A DNA stretch of 34,908 bases from positions 1-34,908 of the forward strand of contig JAQBZB010000064.1 in NCBI GenBank assembly GCA_027622275.1, read 5' to 3'. The position numbers were made by a program, and so were the translations under genes. Shown here piece after piece: positions 24,415-32,959 of this stretch; positions within the stretch are counted from its first letter, which is position 1, and the number at the start of each line of letters is the position of its first letter. The notes beneath the pieces are model-generated. The model was not told where the DNA came from. It ran no database searches and saw only the letters and a program-made list of their open reading frames with translations. This stretch comes from Planctomycetota bacterium (GTDB lineage Bacteria > Planctomycetota > Planctomycetia > Pirellulales > Pirellulaceae).

Positions 24415-24533
24415 ACCGTTCGAGAAATACCTGTCCGAATTCAGGTGAGCGGCACGGCGCTAGCCGCCGGTGTTTCGCGGCGCACGAAGAACCGGTGGCT
24501 AGCGCTATTCCGCTCACTAATTCCTCGAACGGT
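24415..24533. repeat. 119-bp imperfect hairpin element
   Basis: Four paired blocks lie in mirror order: ACCGTTCGAG/CTCGAACGGT (24415-24424, 24524-24533), TGAGCGG/CCGCTCA (24446-24452, 24510-24516), GCGCTAGCC/GGCTAGCGC (24457-24465, 24497-24505) and CCGGT/ACCGG (24467-24471, 24491-24495). The loop is 19 nt. It fills most of the gap between two convergent genes. No transposase is nearby, so it may be a miniature element or a large bidirectional termination structure. Confidence 0.8.
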
Positions 24534-24567
24534 GCTTAGCCGAACCGGCTCCATTGTGAATCGCGCA

Positions 24568-25605
24568 TTATGCCCTATGCAATGGCTGCCGTGGTTGGAC
24601 GCCCGCGTTCACGACGCGGTCCGCCGGCGGCCAGTGTCCTGAAAGGACGGCGACGAGATTCGCAACGGAACCGAAGCCAACATCCCGGCTGGAATCGACC
24701 GAGAAGGCGGCGACGTGAGGGGTGAAGACGACGTTTTCCATCTGAAGCAACGGGTGCTTGGGCGGTGCTGGGTTGGGGGCATGCACGTTGATCACGTCGA
24801 AGGTATCGAGCCCTGCTCCCGCGAGGTGCTGTGTCTGTAGCACTTCGACCAAGGCCTGTTCGTCGACGATCGCGCCGCGGGAAGTATTGATGAGCACGCT
24901 GCCCGGCTTCATCATCAACAATATCCGCTTGTCGAACATCTTGCTTGTCTGGTCATCGAGCGGCAGGTGGAGCGAGACGAAGTCCGATACTGCCAACAGA
25001 CGTTCCAGCGACACCATTTCGACATCCAGTGCGTCGGAGTCTGGATCTACAATCGATTGATTGCGACGATTGGCCGCCACCCGCATGCCGAACCCCGCGG
25101 CGCGGCGGGCCATCGCTTTGGCGGAGCGGCCGAAACCGACTAGACCCAGCGTACAGCCGGAAAGCCGTCGCAGTTCGCGACACTGCCGTCGCGCGTCGTG
25201 GTATTGACCGGCGAGCATGCGATTGCGCAGCTGGTTCAGTTGCCGGGCCACGGCCAGCAGCAAAGCGAACGAATGGTCCGCTTGTTCTTCGACGCAGAAA
25301 TCGGGGACGTTTGACACGACGATCCCGCTGGCCGTCGCCGCAACGACGTCGATCTTGTCGGTGCCGGCACCGAGGCGACAGATCACTCGGCAGCGCTGCA
25401 TCGTCTCGATGACTTCCGCGGGCAAAGACTGGGAAACGACCATGACGGCGTCGGCATCCTGCACGCTGCGCGTCAGTTCGTCGCGTGAAGCGGCTTCGAT
25501 CGCCACGGGAGTGATGCGATGCTCGGCGTACTTCTGCTGCTCGAACTCCGTGATCGGAAACAGCTCGGCGTTCAGGCGGACGACTTTGTAAGAGGAGAGA
25601 TCCAT
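24568..25605 (-). CDS. D-2-hydroxyacid dehydrogenase family protein (PGDH/CtBP-like)
   Basis: The product is 345 residues. ATG 25605 with AGAGG just upstream is preferred over the longer frame, whose extra 43 residues are repeat-derived. The NAD-binding motif GLVGFGRSAKAMARRAAGFG, substrate loop CRLGAGTDKID, catalytic Arg in NTSRGAIVDE and catalytic His in FTPHVAAFS are all present. The usual Glu before a Pro (FExEP) is not found: the segment reads DTFDVINVHAPNPAPPKHPL with no Glu. Loss of that residue should impair proton relay, so it may use another acid or have a binding role. It is cytoplasmic, a single gene, and its natural substrate is unknown. Confidence 0.85.
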   Translation of the reverse strand: MDLSSYKVVRLNAELFPITEFEQQKYAEHRITPVAIEAASRDELTRSVQDADAVMVVSQSLPAEVIETMQRCRVICRLGAGTDKIDVVAATASGIVVSNVPDFCVEEQADHSFALLLAVARQLNQLRNRMLAGQYHDARRQCRELRRLSGCTLGLVGFGRSAKAMARRAAGFGMRVAANRRNQSIVDPDSDALDVEMVSLERLLAVSDFVSLHLPLDDQTSKMFDKRILLMMKPGSVLINTSRGAIVDEQALVEVLQTQHLAGAGLDTFDVINVHAPNPAPPKHPLLQMENVVFTPHVAAFSVDSSRDVGFGSVANLVAVLSGHWPPADRVVNAGVQPRQPLHRA

Positions 25606-25672
25606 GAGGTGCTTTCGGCTTTCGTTGGCGGTATAAGCACGAAGCGCAAGTTTTGAAGTTACGAATGTGTTG

Positions 25673-25826
25673 GTCCCGCAGGGACAAAGGATAATAGCCT
25701 TGGGCTTCAGCCCTCGTTGTTTTACACAAGTCACGTTGGTAGGGGGGCAAAGCCCCGGACATTTACCTAGCCCAGCCCAACGGGCTGGGTCCCGGTAAAC
25801 GCAGAAATCGCGAGGGCCAACGGCCC
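25673..25826. repeat. row of five small perfect hairpins
   Basis: The hairpins are GTCCC-GCA-GGGAC (25673-25685), GGGCT-TC-AGCCC (25702-25713), GGGGC-AAA-GCCCC (25744-25756), CCCAGCCC-AAC-GGGCTGGG (25771-25789) and GGGCC-AAC-GGCCC (25814-25826). All have arms of 5-8 bp and loops of 2-3 nt. They lie between the dehydrogenase and a transposase remnant, with no gene in the interval. Confidence 0.75.
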
Positions 25827-25846
25827 GGCCATTTATCTTCGTCGTT

Positions 25847-26362
25847 CGGCAAACGATCGACGCCTTTCTGGCTTCGCCGAGTCTGCGACCAAAAGCACGT
25901 TATATGAATCTTGAGTCGTTGCTGAAATGGAGTCGCCGGATTCTGGATCTGTTGGATCGAGACGCGAGTGGCAGCCGCAGTAGTGCCAGCGAGCGTGCCG
26001 ATTTGCGTTACGGTTGGTTACGCGATTATCGTACATCGATCGAGAAATGGTCGCGTTGGGAAGCGACGGTCCGCGCGAGTGTGTCGGATGTGCGAACGCG
26101 TGGCCTGTCGGTCGACAGCGAGTCAGGGCTGCGCGGACATCTATCGGAGCTTCCGCCGGAGTTGTATGACGAGGCGCTGGCGACGGAACTAGGAACCTTC
26201 GTGCGCGAGTCGAGCGCGGCGGCAGGACCGGGCGAATGTTTGGTCGGCAGCACGGAGGTGCTGGAGTCGTTGTTCGGAAAGTGGAAGATGTTGGAGCGTC
26301 AGGAGTCGCAGAGCGGTATCACCGGGTTAATCTTGAGCCTCGGTGCATTACTCGGAGCCTAG
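25847..26362 (+). pseudogene. C-terminal remnant of a DDE-type transposase
   Basis: The frame reads RQTIDAFLASPSLRPKARYM upstream of ATG 25904 and continues with NLESLLKWSRRILDLLDR, then GSTEVLESLFGKWKMLERQE and SGITGLILSLGALLGA. The EVLESLFGK stretch looks like the final Glu region of a planctomycete transposase family that ends in an SGxTGLxLxLGAL tail. The N-terminal two thirds, with the Asp residues, are missing, so it cannot transpose. The family is recognised only by memory, with moderate certainty. The five-hairpin row lies directly upstream and may be what the element landed in. Confidence 0.6.
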
Positions 26363-26506
26363 CCGTCGTCACGCCTCCAAGCCGCCTTAGAAGCAACGCC
26401 CGTGAAGCAGGTAGTTCGTTGGTGCCAAGAGAACCTCCCCCCGAGCGTGAAATCCCAGCGTCGCATCGCCCTCTCGGGACAGAAAACGTAAACAATACCC
26501 GAACGA

Positions 26507-26707
26507 TCACACCGCCCCACCTACACCAACTTTGCTGCGGCCGAGTCTCTCGCTCGAGGGCGTTAAGACCATTGAAATCGCACCCAAACCAGCTCCAGCA
26601 GCGCGAATTCGATCGATGCTCGGCGATGTCGTCTCGCGTCCCGCGACCGTTCCCAACGGGATGAAAAGAAGAACGATTGTGCAACGTAACGTGTTCAAGC
26701 GTCCCAT
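26507..26707 (-). CDS. small possibly exported hypothetical protein
   Basis: The product is 66 residues. ATG 26707 has GGAGG 10 nt upstream. Residues 1-24 (LRCTIVLLFIPLGTVAG) look like a signal peptide or membrane helix; the rest is Gly/Ser-rich with no motif. It lies 25 nt after a hypothetical gene on the same strand, possibly the last gene of the DUF3299/ABC unit. The coding call rests only on the ribosome-binding site and the hydrophobic start. Positions 26363-26506 hold nothing I recognise. Confidence 0.3.
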   Translation of the reverse strand: MGRLNTLRCTIVLLFIPLGTVAGRETTSPSIDRIRAAGAGLGAISMVLTPSSERLGRSKVGVGGAV

Positions 26708-26732
26708 GATAAAATGACCTCCGCGTCCCATT

Positions 26733-27023
26733 TTAAAGATCGATTTCCGGTTCGTCTTCTGGATCGCTTTCGACTGCATCTTCAACTCCGGTGGTGATTG
26801 TGATTTGCAGGCTCAGTTCATGAGGCGGATGCTCAGCGAATCCAATCCAATACTCCTTTTGGATCCTCTCGATACCTTCGGTTGTCAAAAACTGCCAAAG
26901 TTCACAACCGACCTTACGACCGGAAAACAATGTGTCGTTTCTCATAACCTTCGTGTAGGTGTCGACACAGGTTTCGTCGTCCGAATCGACAACATTAAGA
27001 TCCGTCTGAGGGCAACTCGCCAT
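26733..27023 (-). CDS. hypothetical acidic protein
   Basis: The product is 96 residues from ATG 27023. The open frame extends upstream into the DUF3299 gene, but that part reads as an out-of-frame shadow. The sequence has two Cys (ETCVDTY and VGCELW), a central RIQKEYWIGF segment and an acidic end (ESDPEDEPEIDL). No family is recognised, and there is no signal peptide or membrane segment. It lies 71 nt after the DUF3299 gene. The start codon lacks a clear ribosome-binding site, so the N-terminus is uncertain. Confidence 0.4.
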   Translation of the reverse strand: MASCPQTDLNVVDSDDETCVDTYTKVMRNDTLFSGRKVGCELWQFLTTEGIERIQKEYWIGFAEHPPHELSLQITITTGVEDAVESDPEDEPEIDL

Positions 27024-27094
27024 GCGCTTCACCAAGTAACCGATCAGTGCGGGTGAGCTTAGTGAGTGTCGGCACACGGGATTTGACGTCGAGG

Positions 27095-27559
27095 CTATTT
27101 TACCTCTTCGCCGATCATTCGATAGATCGCCAGATGCTTGCCGTCGTCGTCTTTGAATTCGCTGATCTCGAACTTGCCTTCGACCAAAACCGGCCGCACG
27201 GTGAACGAGGCGGATTTGCCCGGTGCCATCTCGACTAGAATGCAATCGTACAACGCCGCGCCCGGACCGAAGCAGCACTCCATGTTGTCACGGACCAGGA
27301 CAAACTGCTTGATCCCCTTCTGCTGGAAGCTCGGCAAGATATAACCGCGAATCTTGATTGAACAGTCGGCGAGCTTCTCGACTTTTTCCGTCAGCATCGA
27401 ACGTTTGAACGGTGCCCCCTTCTTCATTTCAAACTTGATATCGTCGAACGTGACGTCTCGCGTCTTTGCTTCGTCATCGGCGGCGCGAAGGCTGGAGACA
27501 GCACAGGCAACCACGAGCGTTGCTGCGTAGACAAGCGTCTTCGTCCGACAGTGATTCAT
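27095..27559 (-). CDS. secreted DUF3299 protein
   Basis: The product is 154 residues. A signal peptide (LVYAATLVVACAVSSLRA) is followed by the DUF3299 core: IKIRGYILPSF, KQFVLVRDNMECCFGPG, and the closing strands of the beta-barrel-like fold (RPVLVEGKFEI). ATG 27559 overlaps the stop of the upstream gene in ATGA. The CCFG pair of Cys could bind metal. In gamma-proteobacteria DUF3299 proteins are encoded with a LolD/MacB-like ABC transporter in zinc-starvation operons (as I recall, PA4063-PA4066 in Pseudomonas and ZrgABCDE in Vibrio). The same kind of neighbours are present here. Confidence 0.8.
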   Translation of the reverse strand: MNHCRTKTLVYAATLVVACAVSSLRAADDEAKTRDVTFDDIKFEMKKGAPFKRSMLTEKVEKLADCSIKIRGYILPSFQQKGIKQFVLVRDNMECCFGPGAALYDCILVEMAPGKSASFTVRPVLVEGKFEISEFKDDDGKHLAIYRMIGEEVK

Positions 27560-28230
27560 CGCAAGTGATTCGCTTTCAGTTGATAGTAGACGCCGTTGAC
27601 GCCGGAGACCGGCTTTAACGTCACGTCGACTTTCAATTCGCCGGCCAGTTTACGTTTTTTATACGAATGACTGGTCTGTAGCGGCTCCTCCAAAGTGACT
27701 TCGATCATGTCGGTCAGTTTTGGTTGGCCGCCGAAACAGCAAGTACCCAGGTCGGGTATTAGCACAAAACGCTTGATGTTGTGCTGCTGAACGCCCGGAT
27801 AGAGATATCCTTTCACGAAGATCTTTTTGCCGTCCAACTCTAACGCCTGCGGAGGCACCGGCATGCCGGGGTTGTTCTTGTCCGGCTGCAGATCGGCAAA
27901 GGAGATGCGGATGTGGCCTTCCGGCACTTCGGTCGCGTAGACATAGGAGTGCTTGATGCTGCCGCCCACAAACAGGCAGATGCCGAGTAACGCTCCGACG
28001 ATCCCCAGCGTTTTTCCCGTCAGTTCGTTGGGATATCGAACGACACTGCGATAACCGGTAACACCAAGGATCGCAGCCACGAGCGCCAGGACTAACAAGG
28101 GAGCCGAATACAGCCCGAGAATCGAGAGAAGTCCGAGAACGAAAGAGACAACCGCGGACTTGCTAATCGCGCGATAGGGCTCGAAGCCCTCTTCTGTCGT
28201 CGAGTCGATGGTGGCTGATTCGCTACTCAT
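27556..28230 (-). CDS. membrane-anchored DUF3299-like protein
   Basis: The product is 224 residues. ATG 28230 has GGGGGA about 7 nt upstream; the longer frame begins at a TTG inside the previous stop region and is rejected. Two hydrophobic segments, the first double-length (VVSFVLGLLSILGLYSAPLL with the following ALVAAILGVTGY, then GIVGALLGICLFVGG), form an N-terminal membrane part resembling DUF4190. The external domain repeats the DUF3299 pattern: IFVKGYLYPG, KRFVLIPDLGTCCFGGQPKL and a final beta strand pair. It shares CCFG with its downstream neighbour. Two such proteins in tandem suggest one soluble and one tethered partner for the ABC transporter. Confidence 0.75.
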   Translation of the reverse strand: MSSESATIDSTTEEGFEPYRAISKSAVVSFVLGLLSILGLYSAPLLVLALVAAILGVTGYRSVVRYPNELTGKTLGIVGALLGICLFVGGSIKHSYVYATEVPEGHIRISFADLQPDKNNPGMPVPPQALELDGKKIFVKGYLYPGVQQHNIKRFVLIPDLGTCCFGGQPKLTDMIEVTLEEPLQTSHSYKKRKLAGELKVDVTLKPVSGVNGVYYQLKANHLR

Positions 28231-28304
28231 ATACAATTCCCCCAACGCGGTGTAGACAATCGGTTCCAGGACCAAAAAGTCTACGTTGCAATCGCCGCGA
28301 CGGT

Positions 28305-29486
28305 TCAACTCTCCTTGGGCGCTCCTGCTCCCTTTGAGCCGCCGAATGGGAAGAAGGTATTGGCTCGCTTGACGGCCGCGGGATCGATCTTTTCAAGTTC
28401 TTTGATCTGCTCTTCGGCTGCCGGGTCGGGGCAGGCTCGCAGGTAGTTGATGACCGGAACGCGGACCCAACTCGACTTCTCATCAGCTTCCTTGAACAAC
28501 TTCACGAGCCGCGGCATCGAGTCCCAATCTTCCCAGCGGGCCAAGTCCGGAATCACCAGATCGGCCAGCTGCGGGCGATCCAGCATGTAGCGCAGGCCTT
28601 CAAGAATTCGTTTCTTCGGAACGATGTCCGTCTCGCTGCCGTGAAACCGCAAGGCCATGATCGCCGCGTAAGTGTCGGCGTATTCGGATTTCTCGTTCTT
28701 CAAGAACAATTCCTCGACCAGCGGCATTCCTTCGGCACCCTTCAGCGTGAGGTAACATCCGATCATGGCATCGAGCCCGGCTTTCGCCTTGCGATCTTCG
28801 GAGCGGAGCATCGCCTCCAACATGGGCAAGTCCTTGTCGGTGCCACACACGCCGAGCATCGTCAGATACAGACGCCGTCGACTCGCCGGGATGTCGCCGT
28901 CTTGAATCCAATCGAGAAGCTTCGTGTGATTCATCTTCGGTTTGAGCGCGAGCACGATCGAGTACGGAGCTTTGGCGAATTCGTCATAGGCATCGCGGGC
29001 GAGCATCTCGTCATCGTCTTCAAGGTGCTTCTGGAAGAACTCCAGACGCGGTACGCCTTCCTTTGGCAGCGCGAGCAACTCGGGAATGTACTTGCGTGCG
29101 CGCTCCGTCAATTGCAGCGGCGTTGACCACATGATCTTCGGTGGATCGACTCCCATGATCAGGAACGGCTTGCCGAGTTGGCCGTCGCCGAAATAGATCG
29201 TTTCGATCGTCGATGTGTCGAGCAGGAACTTTCCGCCCTTCACGACTTGGACAATTTGGAAGGTTGCTTTTGGTGTCTCGCGACTGGCGACCTCGTCTTT
29301 GGCGTCGCTCTTCTTGGGCAGCTTGACCAGCTCGCCAATAACGACCGTGTCCATCGAGTCGATCTCTTCGGTGAACGTCTGGGACACCGCCGCGCAGAAG
29401 GGACACGCCGCCGCCTTATGCGCGGACGGCAATAGGAAGAGCGTAAGTGCAATCCACAAAATAGTTGAGAACTCCGACCGTTTCAT
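28305..29486 (-). CDS. exported HEAT-like repeat protein with N-terminal CPFC motif
   Basis: The product is 393 residues. ATG 29486 has AGAGGA 8 nt upstream. A signal peptide (ILWIALTLFLLPSAHKAAA) is followed directly by CPFCAAVSQTFTEEIDSMD, giving a CxxC at the mature N-terminus. Residues 40-150 form a beta-rich domain (DTVVIGELVKL, FLIMGVDPPKIMW), and residues 180-380 are paired helices of HEAT type. I know no named family. The gene lies between the ABC permease and two DUF3299 genes on the same strand, so it likely belongs to the same system, perhaps as a periplasmic metal- or redox-related component. This function is inference. Confidence 0.75.
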   Translation of the reverse strand: MKRSEFSTILWIALTLFLLPSAHKAAACPFCAAVSQTFTEEIDSMDTVVIGELVKLPKKSDAKDEVASRETPKATFQIVQVVKGGKFLLDTSTIETIYFGDGQLGKPFLIMGVDPPKIMWSTPLQLTERARKYIPELLALPKEGVPRLEFFQKHLEDDDEMLARDAYDEFAKAPYSIVLALKPKMNHTKLLDWIQDGDIPASRRRLYLTMLGVCGTDKDLPMLEAMLRSEDRKAKAGLDAMIGCYLTLKGAEGMPLVEELFLKNEKSEYADTYAAIMALRFHGSETDIVPKKRILEGLRYMLDRPQLADLVIPDLARWEDWDSMPRLVKLFKEADEKSSWVRVPVINYLRACPDPAAEEQIKELEKIDPAAVKRANTFFPFGGSKGAGAPKES

Positions 29487-29595
29487 GTTGTCATTCCTCT
29501 TCTTTCTAATATCCTCGAACAATGAAGCTCTGCCGTATTGTGAACTCCCAGCTGTTATCGCTGCAAGCCCATTCGTCGAGCACCCGAAGTATCAC

Positions 29596-31500
29596 TCACG
29601 ACAACGACTCGGCAACATCCGTGTTGTAAGCAGCGACGGCCGGCAATATCCCGACGGCCACGCCAAGCATCGACAGGGCCGGGATGAGCACGAATTCTGG
29701 AGATATCAGGACATCGGGGGACGGCAAGTGGGACGAAAACACCCATGATAACCACATAAACTCTTCAATTCCACGCCCGAACAATAAGCACCAAAACGCG
29801 GGTCTGACATCGCGCCATCTCACTGCGGACAGTATTAGAAGCACGAAAAACACGGCTGAAAGCGCAATCACACAGGCACCCATTAGCGCCGATTTGTTTA
29901 CGACCGCGATGACTCCGGTCACATGCACCGCACACAACAAAACAAACAGTAGGAATCCGCCGACTCGTGTATGTGTCCATACTTGCCAAACAATAGTCAT
30001 AAGGCACGCCGTCGCGATCAAAAATCCCGCTACGGAAAACAACATGATCAACTGCATCATCAAGCTTTGTGGAGGCGCGAGATCCCAGAAATCAATAACG
30101 ACACCGGTGTTCGCCGCGACGATGGGGCTTGCGAGTCCTATCGTCGCATGCGCTAAAACCCATCCGACACCTCCCCCCCCAACTGAGAGCAGAATGGCTT
30201 CGAACAACACGACCCTCATCACCGTGATTCGACTGGCCCCTAAGGCACGCATTACGGCAATATCGTGCTTGCGGTCGCTCATCGAGTTGTAAATGCTGAC
30301 CAGAATACTGATCCCGGAAACAAGGCAGACTAACGCCGTGATGCCCAGCAGCGCCGCCTGAATCGGCGCGACGATGAAAGAGAAGAGGTTCGTGATCTCA
30401 CGGATCGGCAACACGCACTGAGCGACGGGGCCTTCGTTAATGATCGTCGGCAGACGGTACGCGATAAACGGATTCGATTCCACGGTGCGAAGCAGGATTG
30501 CCGTCACCTCGCGCTGCTCCACGGGAAGCGGCTCCTGCGGTGCGTGTTCGTGATCTGTGTGGTCGTGCGGCGATTCGGGCTCGACGCCCTCCCCTGCGGT
30601 TTCGGCCGAATCCGTTGTCGGCTGCTCCTCTTCCTCGTCCTTCGGCAACGGCTTCGCGTGATCCTCCATCAAGTAGAAGCCTTCCATGTTGATGAACACC
30701 GCGCGATCGTTGGGCGTGCCATTCGGCTTCAAGATCCCCACAACCGTGAACTGACGCTCGTGGCCTTCGCCTTCGGGATCGCCATGCGCGGGCGAGATGC
30801 CTTGCCCGAGCTTGACGTTCATCTCGCGAGCCACCGTCGCACCGACGACCGCCTCGAAGTATTCATGCTCCTCATTCCAAGTCTCGAAGTTGCGTCCCTG
30901 CGCGAACTCGTAGGTCTTGTCGTCGTACGGCCCAAAGGTAAGCTTGTTGAACAGATCCGGCGTCGTACCGACAACGCGGAACTGGCCGAAGTAATCGCCC
31001 AGGCACAACGGAATCGCCAACGCGGTGTAGTTTCCGAATTTGCCGCGGCGCTCCAGATCCAGATCTTTCACATCGGCAACTTGCAACGAACCACTCGCGA
31101 GCAATCCGCCGATTCCGGCGAGTCCGTTGGTTTCTAAGAGCGACGCAGCTTCGATCGCGTCCCATTGCGCGTCGTTCACGTGCGCTCGAATCGAATGCTC
31201 GAGTCCCTGTTTGCGCTCGTCGCCGCCCGTGAACTCCAAATAGTACTCGTACGGAATGTTCTCGACGGGCTGGCTCAAGTAGTAGACCGTGTTTAGCGTC
31301 AGCTGCAGCTTGCCGCCTTTGGCGCCAACGATCAAATTGTAGCCGAGGCTGGAGTTGTTCTTGAACGATTGCGAGACGACGCCGTGGATCGTCAGCACCG
31401 CGACCACCAACAACACGCCCAGCGCCATTGATAACGCGGTCAGCGCCGACGCCAAGCCGCGCTGTTGGATACTTCGCCAGGCAATCTTCCAGAGACTCAT
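29596..31500 (-). CDS. MacB/FtsX-type ABC transporter permease with His-rich loop and extra C-terminal helices
   Basis: The product is 634 residues, longer than the roughly 400 usual for this class. The N-terminal helix (LTALSMALGVLLVVAVLTIH) is followed by NLIVGAKGGKLQLTLNTVYY, a signature shared with permeases of zinc-linked DUF3299 operons. The periplasmic domain carries an acidic, His-rich insert (EEEEQPTTDS through PHDHTDHEHAP), a likely metal-binding loop. FtsX-domain helices follow with SDRKHDIAVMRALGASR. Between SLMMQLIMLFSVAGFL and the terminal helix ending NTDVAESLS there are about 150 additional residues with several membrane segments, which MacB-like permeases lack. That stretch is also richer in A/T than the rest. 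It works with the adjacent ATPase. Confidence 0.85.
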   Translation of the reverse strand: MSLWKIAWRSIQQRGLASALTALSMALGVLLVVAVLTIHGVVSQSFKNNSSLGYNLIVGAKGGKLQLTLNTVYYLSQPVENIPYEYYLEFTGGDERKQGLEHSIRAHVNDAQWDAIEAASLLETNGLAGIGGLLASGSLQVADVKDLDLERRGKFGNYTALAIPLCLGDYFGQFRVVGTTPDLFNKLTFGPYDDKTYEFAQGRNFETWNEEHEYFEAVVGATVAREMNVKLGQGISPAHGDPEGEGHERQFTVVGILKPNGTPNDRAVFINMEGFYLMEDHAKPLPKDEEEEQPTTDSAETAGEGVEPESPHDHTDHEHAPQEPLPVEQREVTAILLRTVESNPFIAYRLPTIINEGPVAQCVLPIREITNLFSFIVAPIQAALLGITALVCLVSGISILVSIYNSMSDRKHDIAVMRALGASRITVMRVVLFEAILLSVGGGGVGWVLAHATIGLASPIVAANTGVVIDFWDLAPPQSLMMQLIMLFSVAGFLIATACLMTIVWQVWTHTRVGGFLLFVLLCAVHVTGVIAVVNKSALMGACVIALSAVFFVLLILSAVRWRDVRPAFWCLLFGRGIEEFMWLSWVFSSHLPSPDVLISPEFVLIPALSMLGVAVGILPAVAAYNTDVAESLS

Positions 31501-31550
31501 GACAGGTGATTTTCGATTGACGATTTCGGCTTTGCGATTGGGGAATTGGT

Positions 31551-32231
31551 TCAAACGCGTGAGACGTTGGCAAGCACTTGATTGATGTCTTCCAAACGAT
31601 CGACTCGATCAAATTGGTCGGCGACTTCCATCGCGTGCGTGACGAGAATCAAGGCGATCTTTTCTTCGCGGCACGTTTCTCGAATCAAGTCGATCACATT
31701 CTGCTGATTCGCCGGATCAACGTTGGCGGTCGGCTCGTCGGCCAAGAGTAATTTGGGTTGGTTGGCCAGCGCCCGCGCGACGGCGACACGCTGCTGCTCG
31801 CCGACCGACAACGCGGCAGGTTTGTGAGAAGACCGCTGGCTCAACCCAACGCGGTCGAGGAGATGCTCGGCTCGTTTGACGTTGTAACGCCGGCGAGCAA
31901 AGGTCATCCCTAATAGCACATTTTCGAGTGCCGAGAATCCTGGCAACAGATTAAACGTCTGAAAGACATACCCGAGCTTGGCCGCCCGATAGCGGTCACG
32001 TCCTGCTTCGGAGAGCGTCGTCACATCGTGCCCATCGAGCCGGACGACTCCAGAATCCGGGCGGCTGATCCCCGCGATCACATGCAGCAATGTCGACTTT
32101 CCACATCCGCTGCGGCCCAGCAACACCATCTGCTCGGCAGCCTCAACCCGAAAGCTCGGGATATCGAGCACCGGCAGGACATGGCCATTGGGCTCGATGT
32201 ACGATTTCTTTAGATTCTCAAGCTGGAGCAT
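31551..32231 (-). CDS. ABC transporter ATP-binding protein (LolD/MacB type)
   Basis: The product is 226 residues. Walker A is GRSGCGKST (residues ~40-48), the Q-loop lies in YVFQTFNLLPGFSALENV, the signature is LSVGEQQRVAVARAL, Walker B is KLLLADEPTANVDP, and the H-loop is LVTHAME. ATG 32231 is chosen over an upstream TTG. The length and the NLLPGFSALENV phrase place it with LolD/MacB-type ATPases that drive mechanotransmission rather than passage through a channel. It is the first gene of the minus-strand unit that continues with the permease (50 nt gap), the CPFC protein and two DUF3299 proteins. It is cytoplasmic. Confidence 0.92.
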   Translation of the reverse strand: MLQLENLKKSYIEPNGHVLPVLDIPSFRVEAAEQMVLLGRSGCGKSTLLHVIAGISRPDSGVVRLDGHDVTTLSEAGRDRYRAAKLGYVFQTFNLLPGFSALENVLLGMTFARRRYNVKRAEHLLDRVGLSQRSSHKPAALSVGEQQRVAVARALANQPKLLLADEPTANVDPANQQNVIDLIRETCREEKIALILVTHAMEVADQFDRVDRLEDINQVLANVSRV

Positions 32232-32865
32232 CAAAGCGGCGGTCTATGGTTGCTTGCCAAGTCACGGAACGCTAACAACTTACAAGGTTTGGCTTGGCGG
32301 GTGAAGGTGAGCTGGAGCCGGAAGCGGGAGTCATTACGCCAGTATTGCCGAGCTGGTTCGATTTGTCGCTCTTGTGTCATGCTTCACACAGAGGCAACGA
32401 ATGTCCTTTGACTTCGTGTTTTGTGCATTTGAGATCAGTGCAGAACAAGCCGACGAAAATGCGGGACGCTGGCCATAAGGCGACTGGTTTCTACCAAGAG
32501 ACGCTACATGGAGAGACTGGAACGTACCCCATCCACGCGCGGATTCGTGGCACAGCTCCCGTACGAACGCGACTTCACCAAGACCGAGCGCCGCCCCGTT
32601 TGTCCACAGCTTTCCACTCGTCAGGCACCGAATCTCTTTGGGCTAAACTGTGCGGCAAGCGACCTGCGGAGTTACTTTGCGGCGAGCCTGAGATACGATA
32701 GACTTGACCGTTGACATCACCTCACGCCTACACGTTGCAGGTGGTGTCATCGACACCCGCGACCGCAACTCGTGGGTCTTACGCCTTGATGCCTAACAGC
32801 CAACCGGATGTCAACGAGATCAGAGAAGCGCAACACGACTTTGCAAAACACAAAAAAAAAGCCTT
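32232..32865. other. gene-free stretch upstream of the ABC operon and the tRNA
   Basis: Short open frames at 32294-32701 and 32508-32714 lack ribosome-binding sites and recognisable protein features. I see no repeat, hairpin of note or Zur-like palindrome. Promoters for the ABC operon (leftward) and the tRNA (rightward) should lie here but could not be placed. Confidence 0.4.
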
Positions 32866-32947
32866 GCGAGAGTGGCGGAATTGGCAGACGCGCTAGATTT
32901 AGGATCTAGTACCGAAAGGTGTGCAGGTTCAAGTCCTGTCTCTCGTA
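32866..32947 (+). tRNA. tRNA-Leu, anticodon UAG
   Basis: The cloverleaf is complete: acceptor GCGAGAG (32866-32872) with CTCTCGT (32940-32946), D arm GGCGGAATTGGCAGACGC, anticodon stem CTAGA/TCTAG with loop TTTAGGA (anticodon TAG), a variable arm ACC-GAAA-GGT, and T arm GCAGG-TTCAAGT-CCTGT. The first acceptor pair is G-U. CCA is not encoded. Length 82 nt. Confidence 0.93.
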
Positions 32948-32959
32948 CTCAAAATCAGC

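Noticed and set aside
24403-24642. 79-residue plus-strand frame
   Set aside because: It lies within the long hairpin element and overlaps the dehydrogenase 3' end; no protein features.
32294-32714. two short plus-strand frames before the tRNA
   Set aside because: No ribosome-binding site, weak starts and compositions unlike neighbouring genes.
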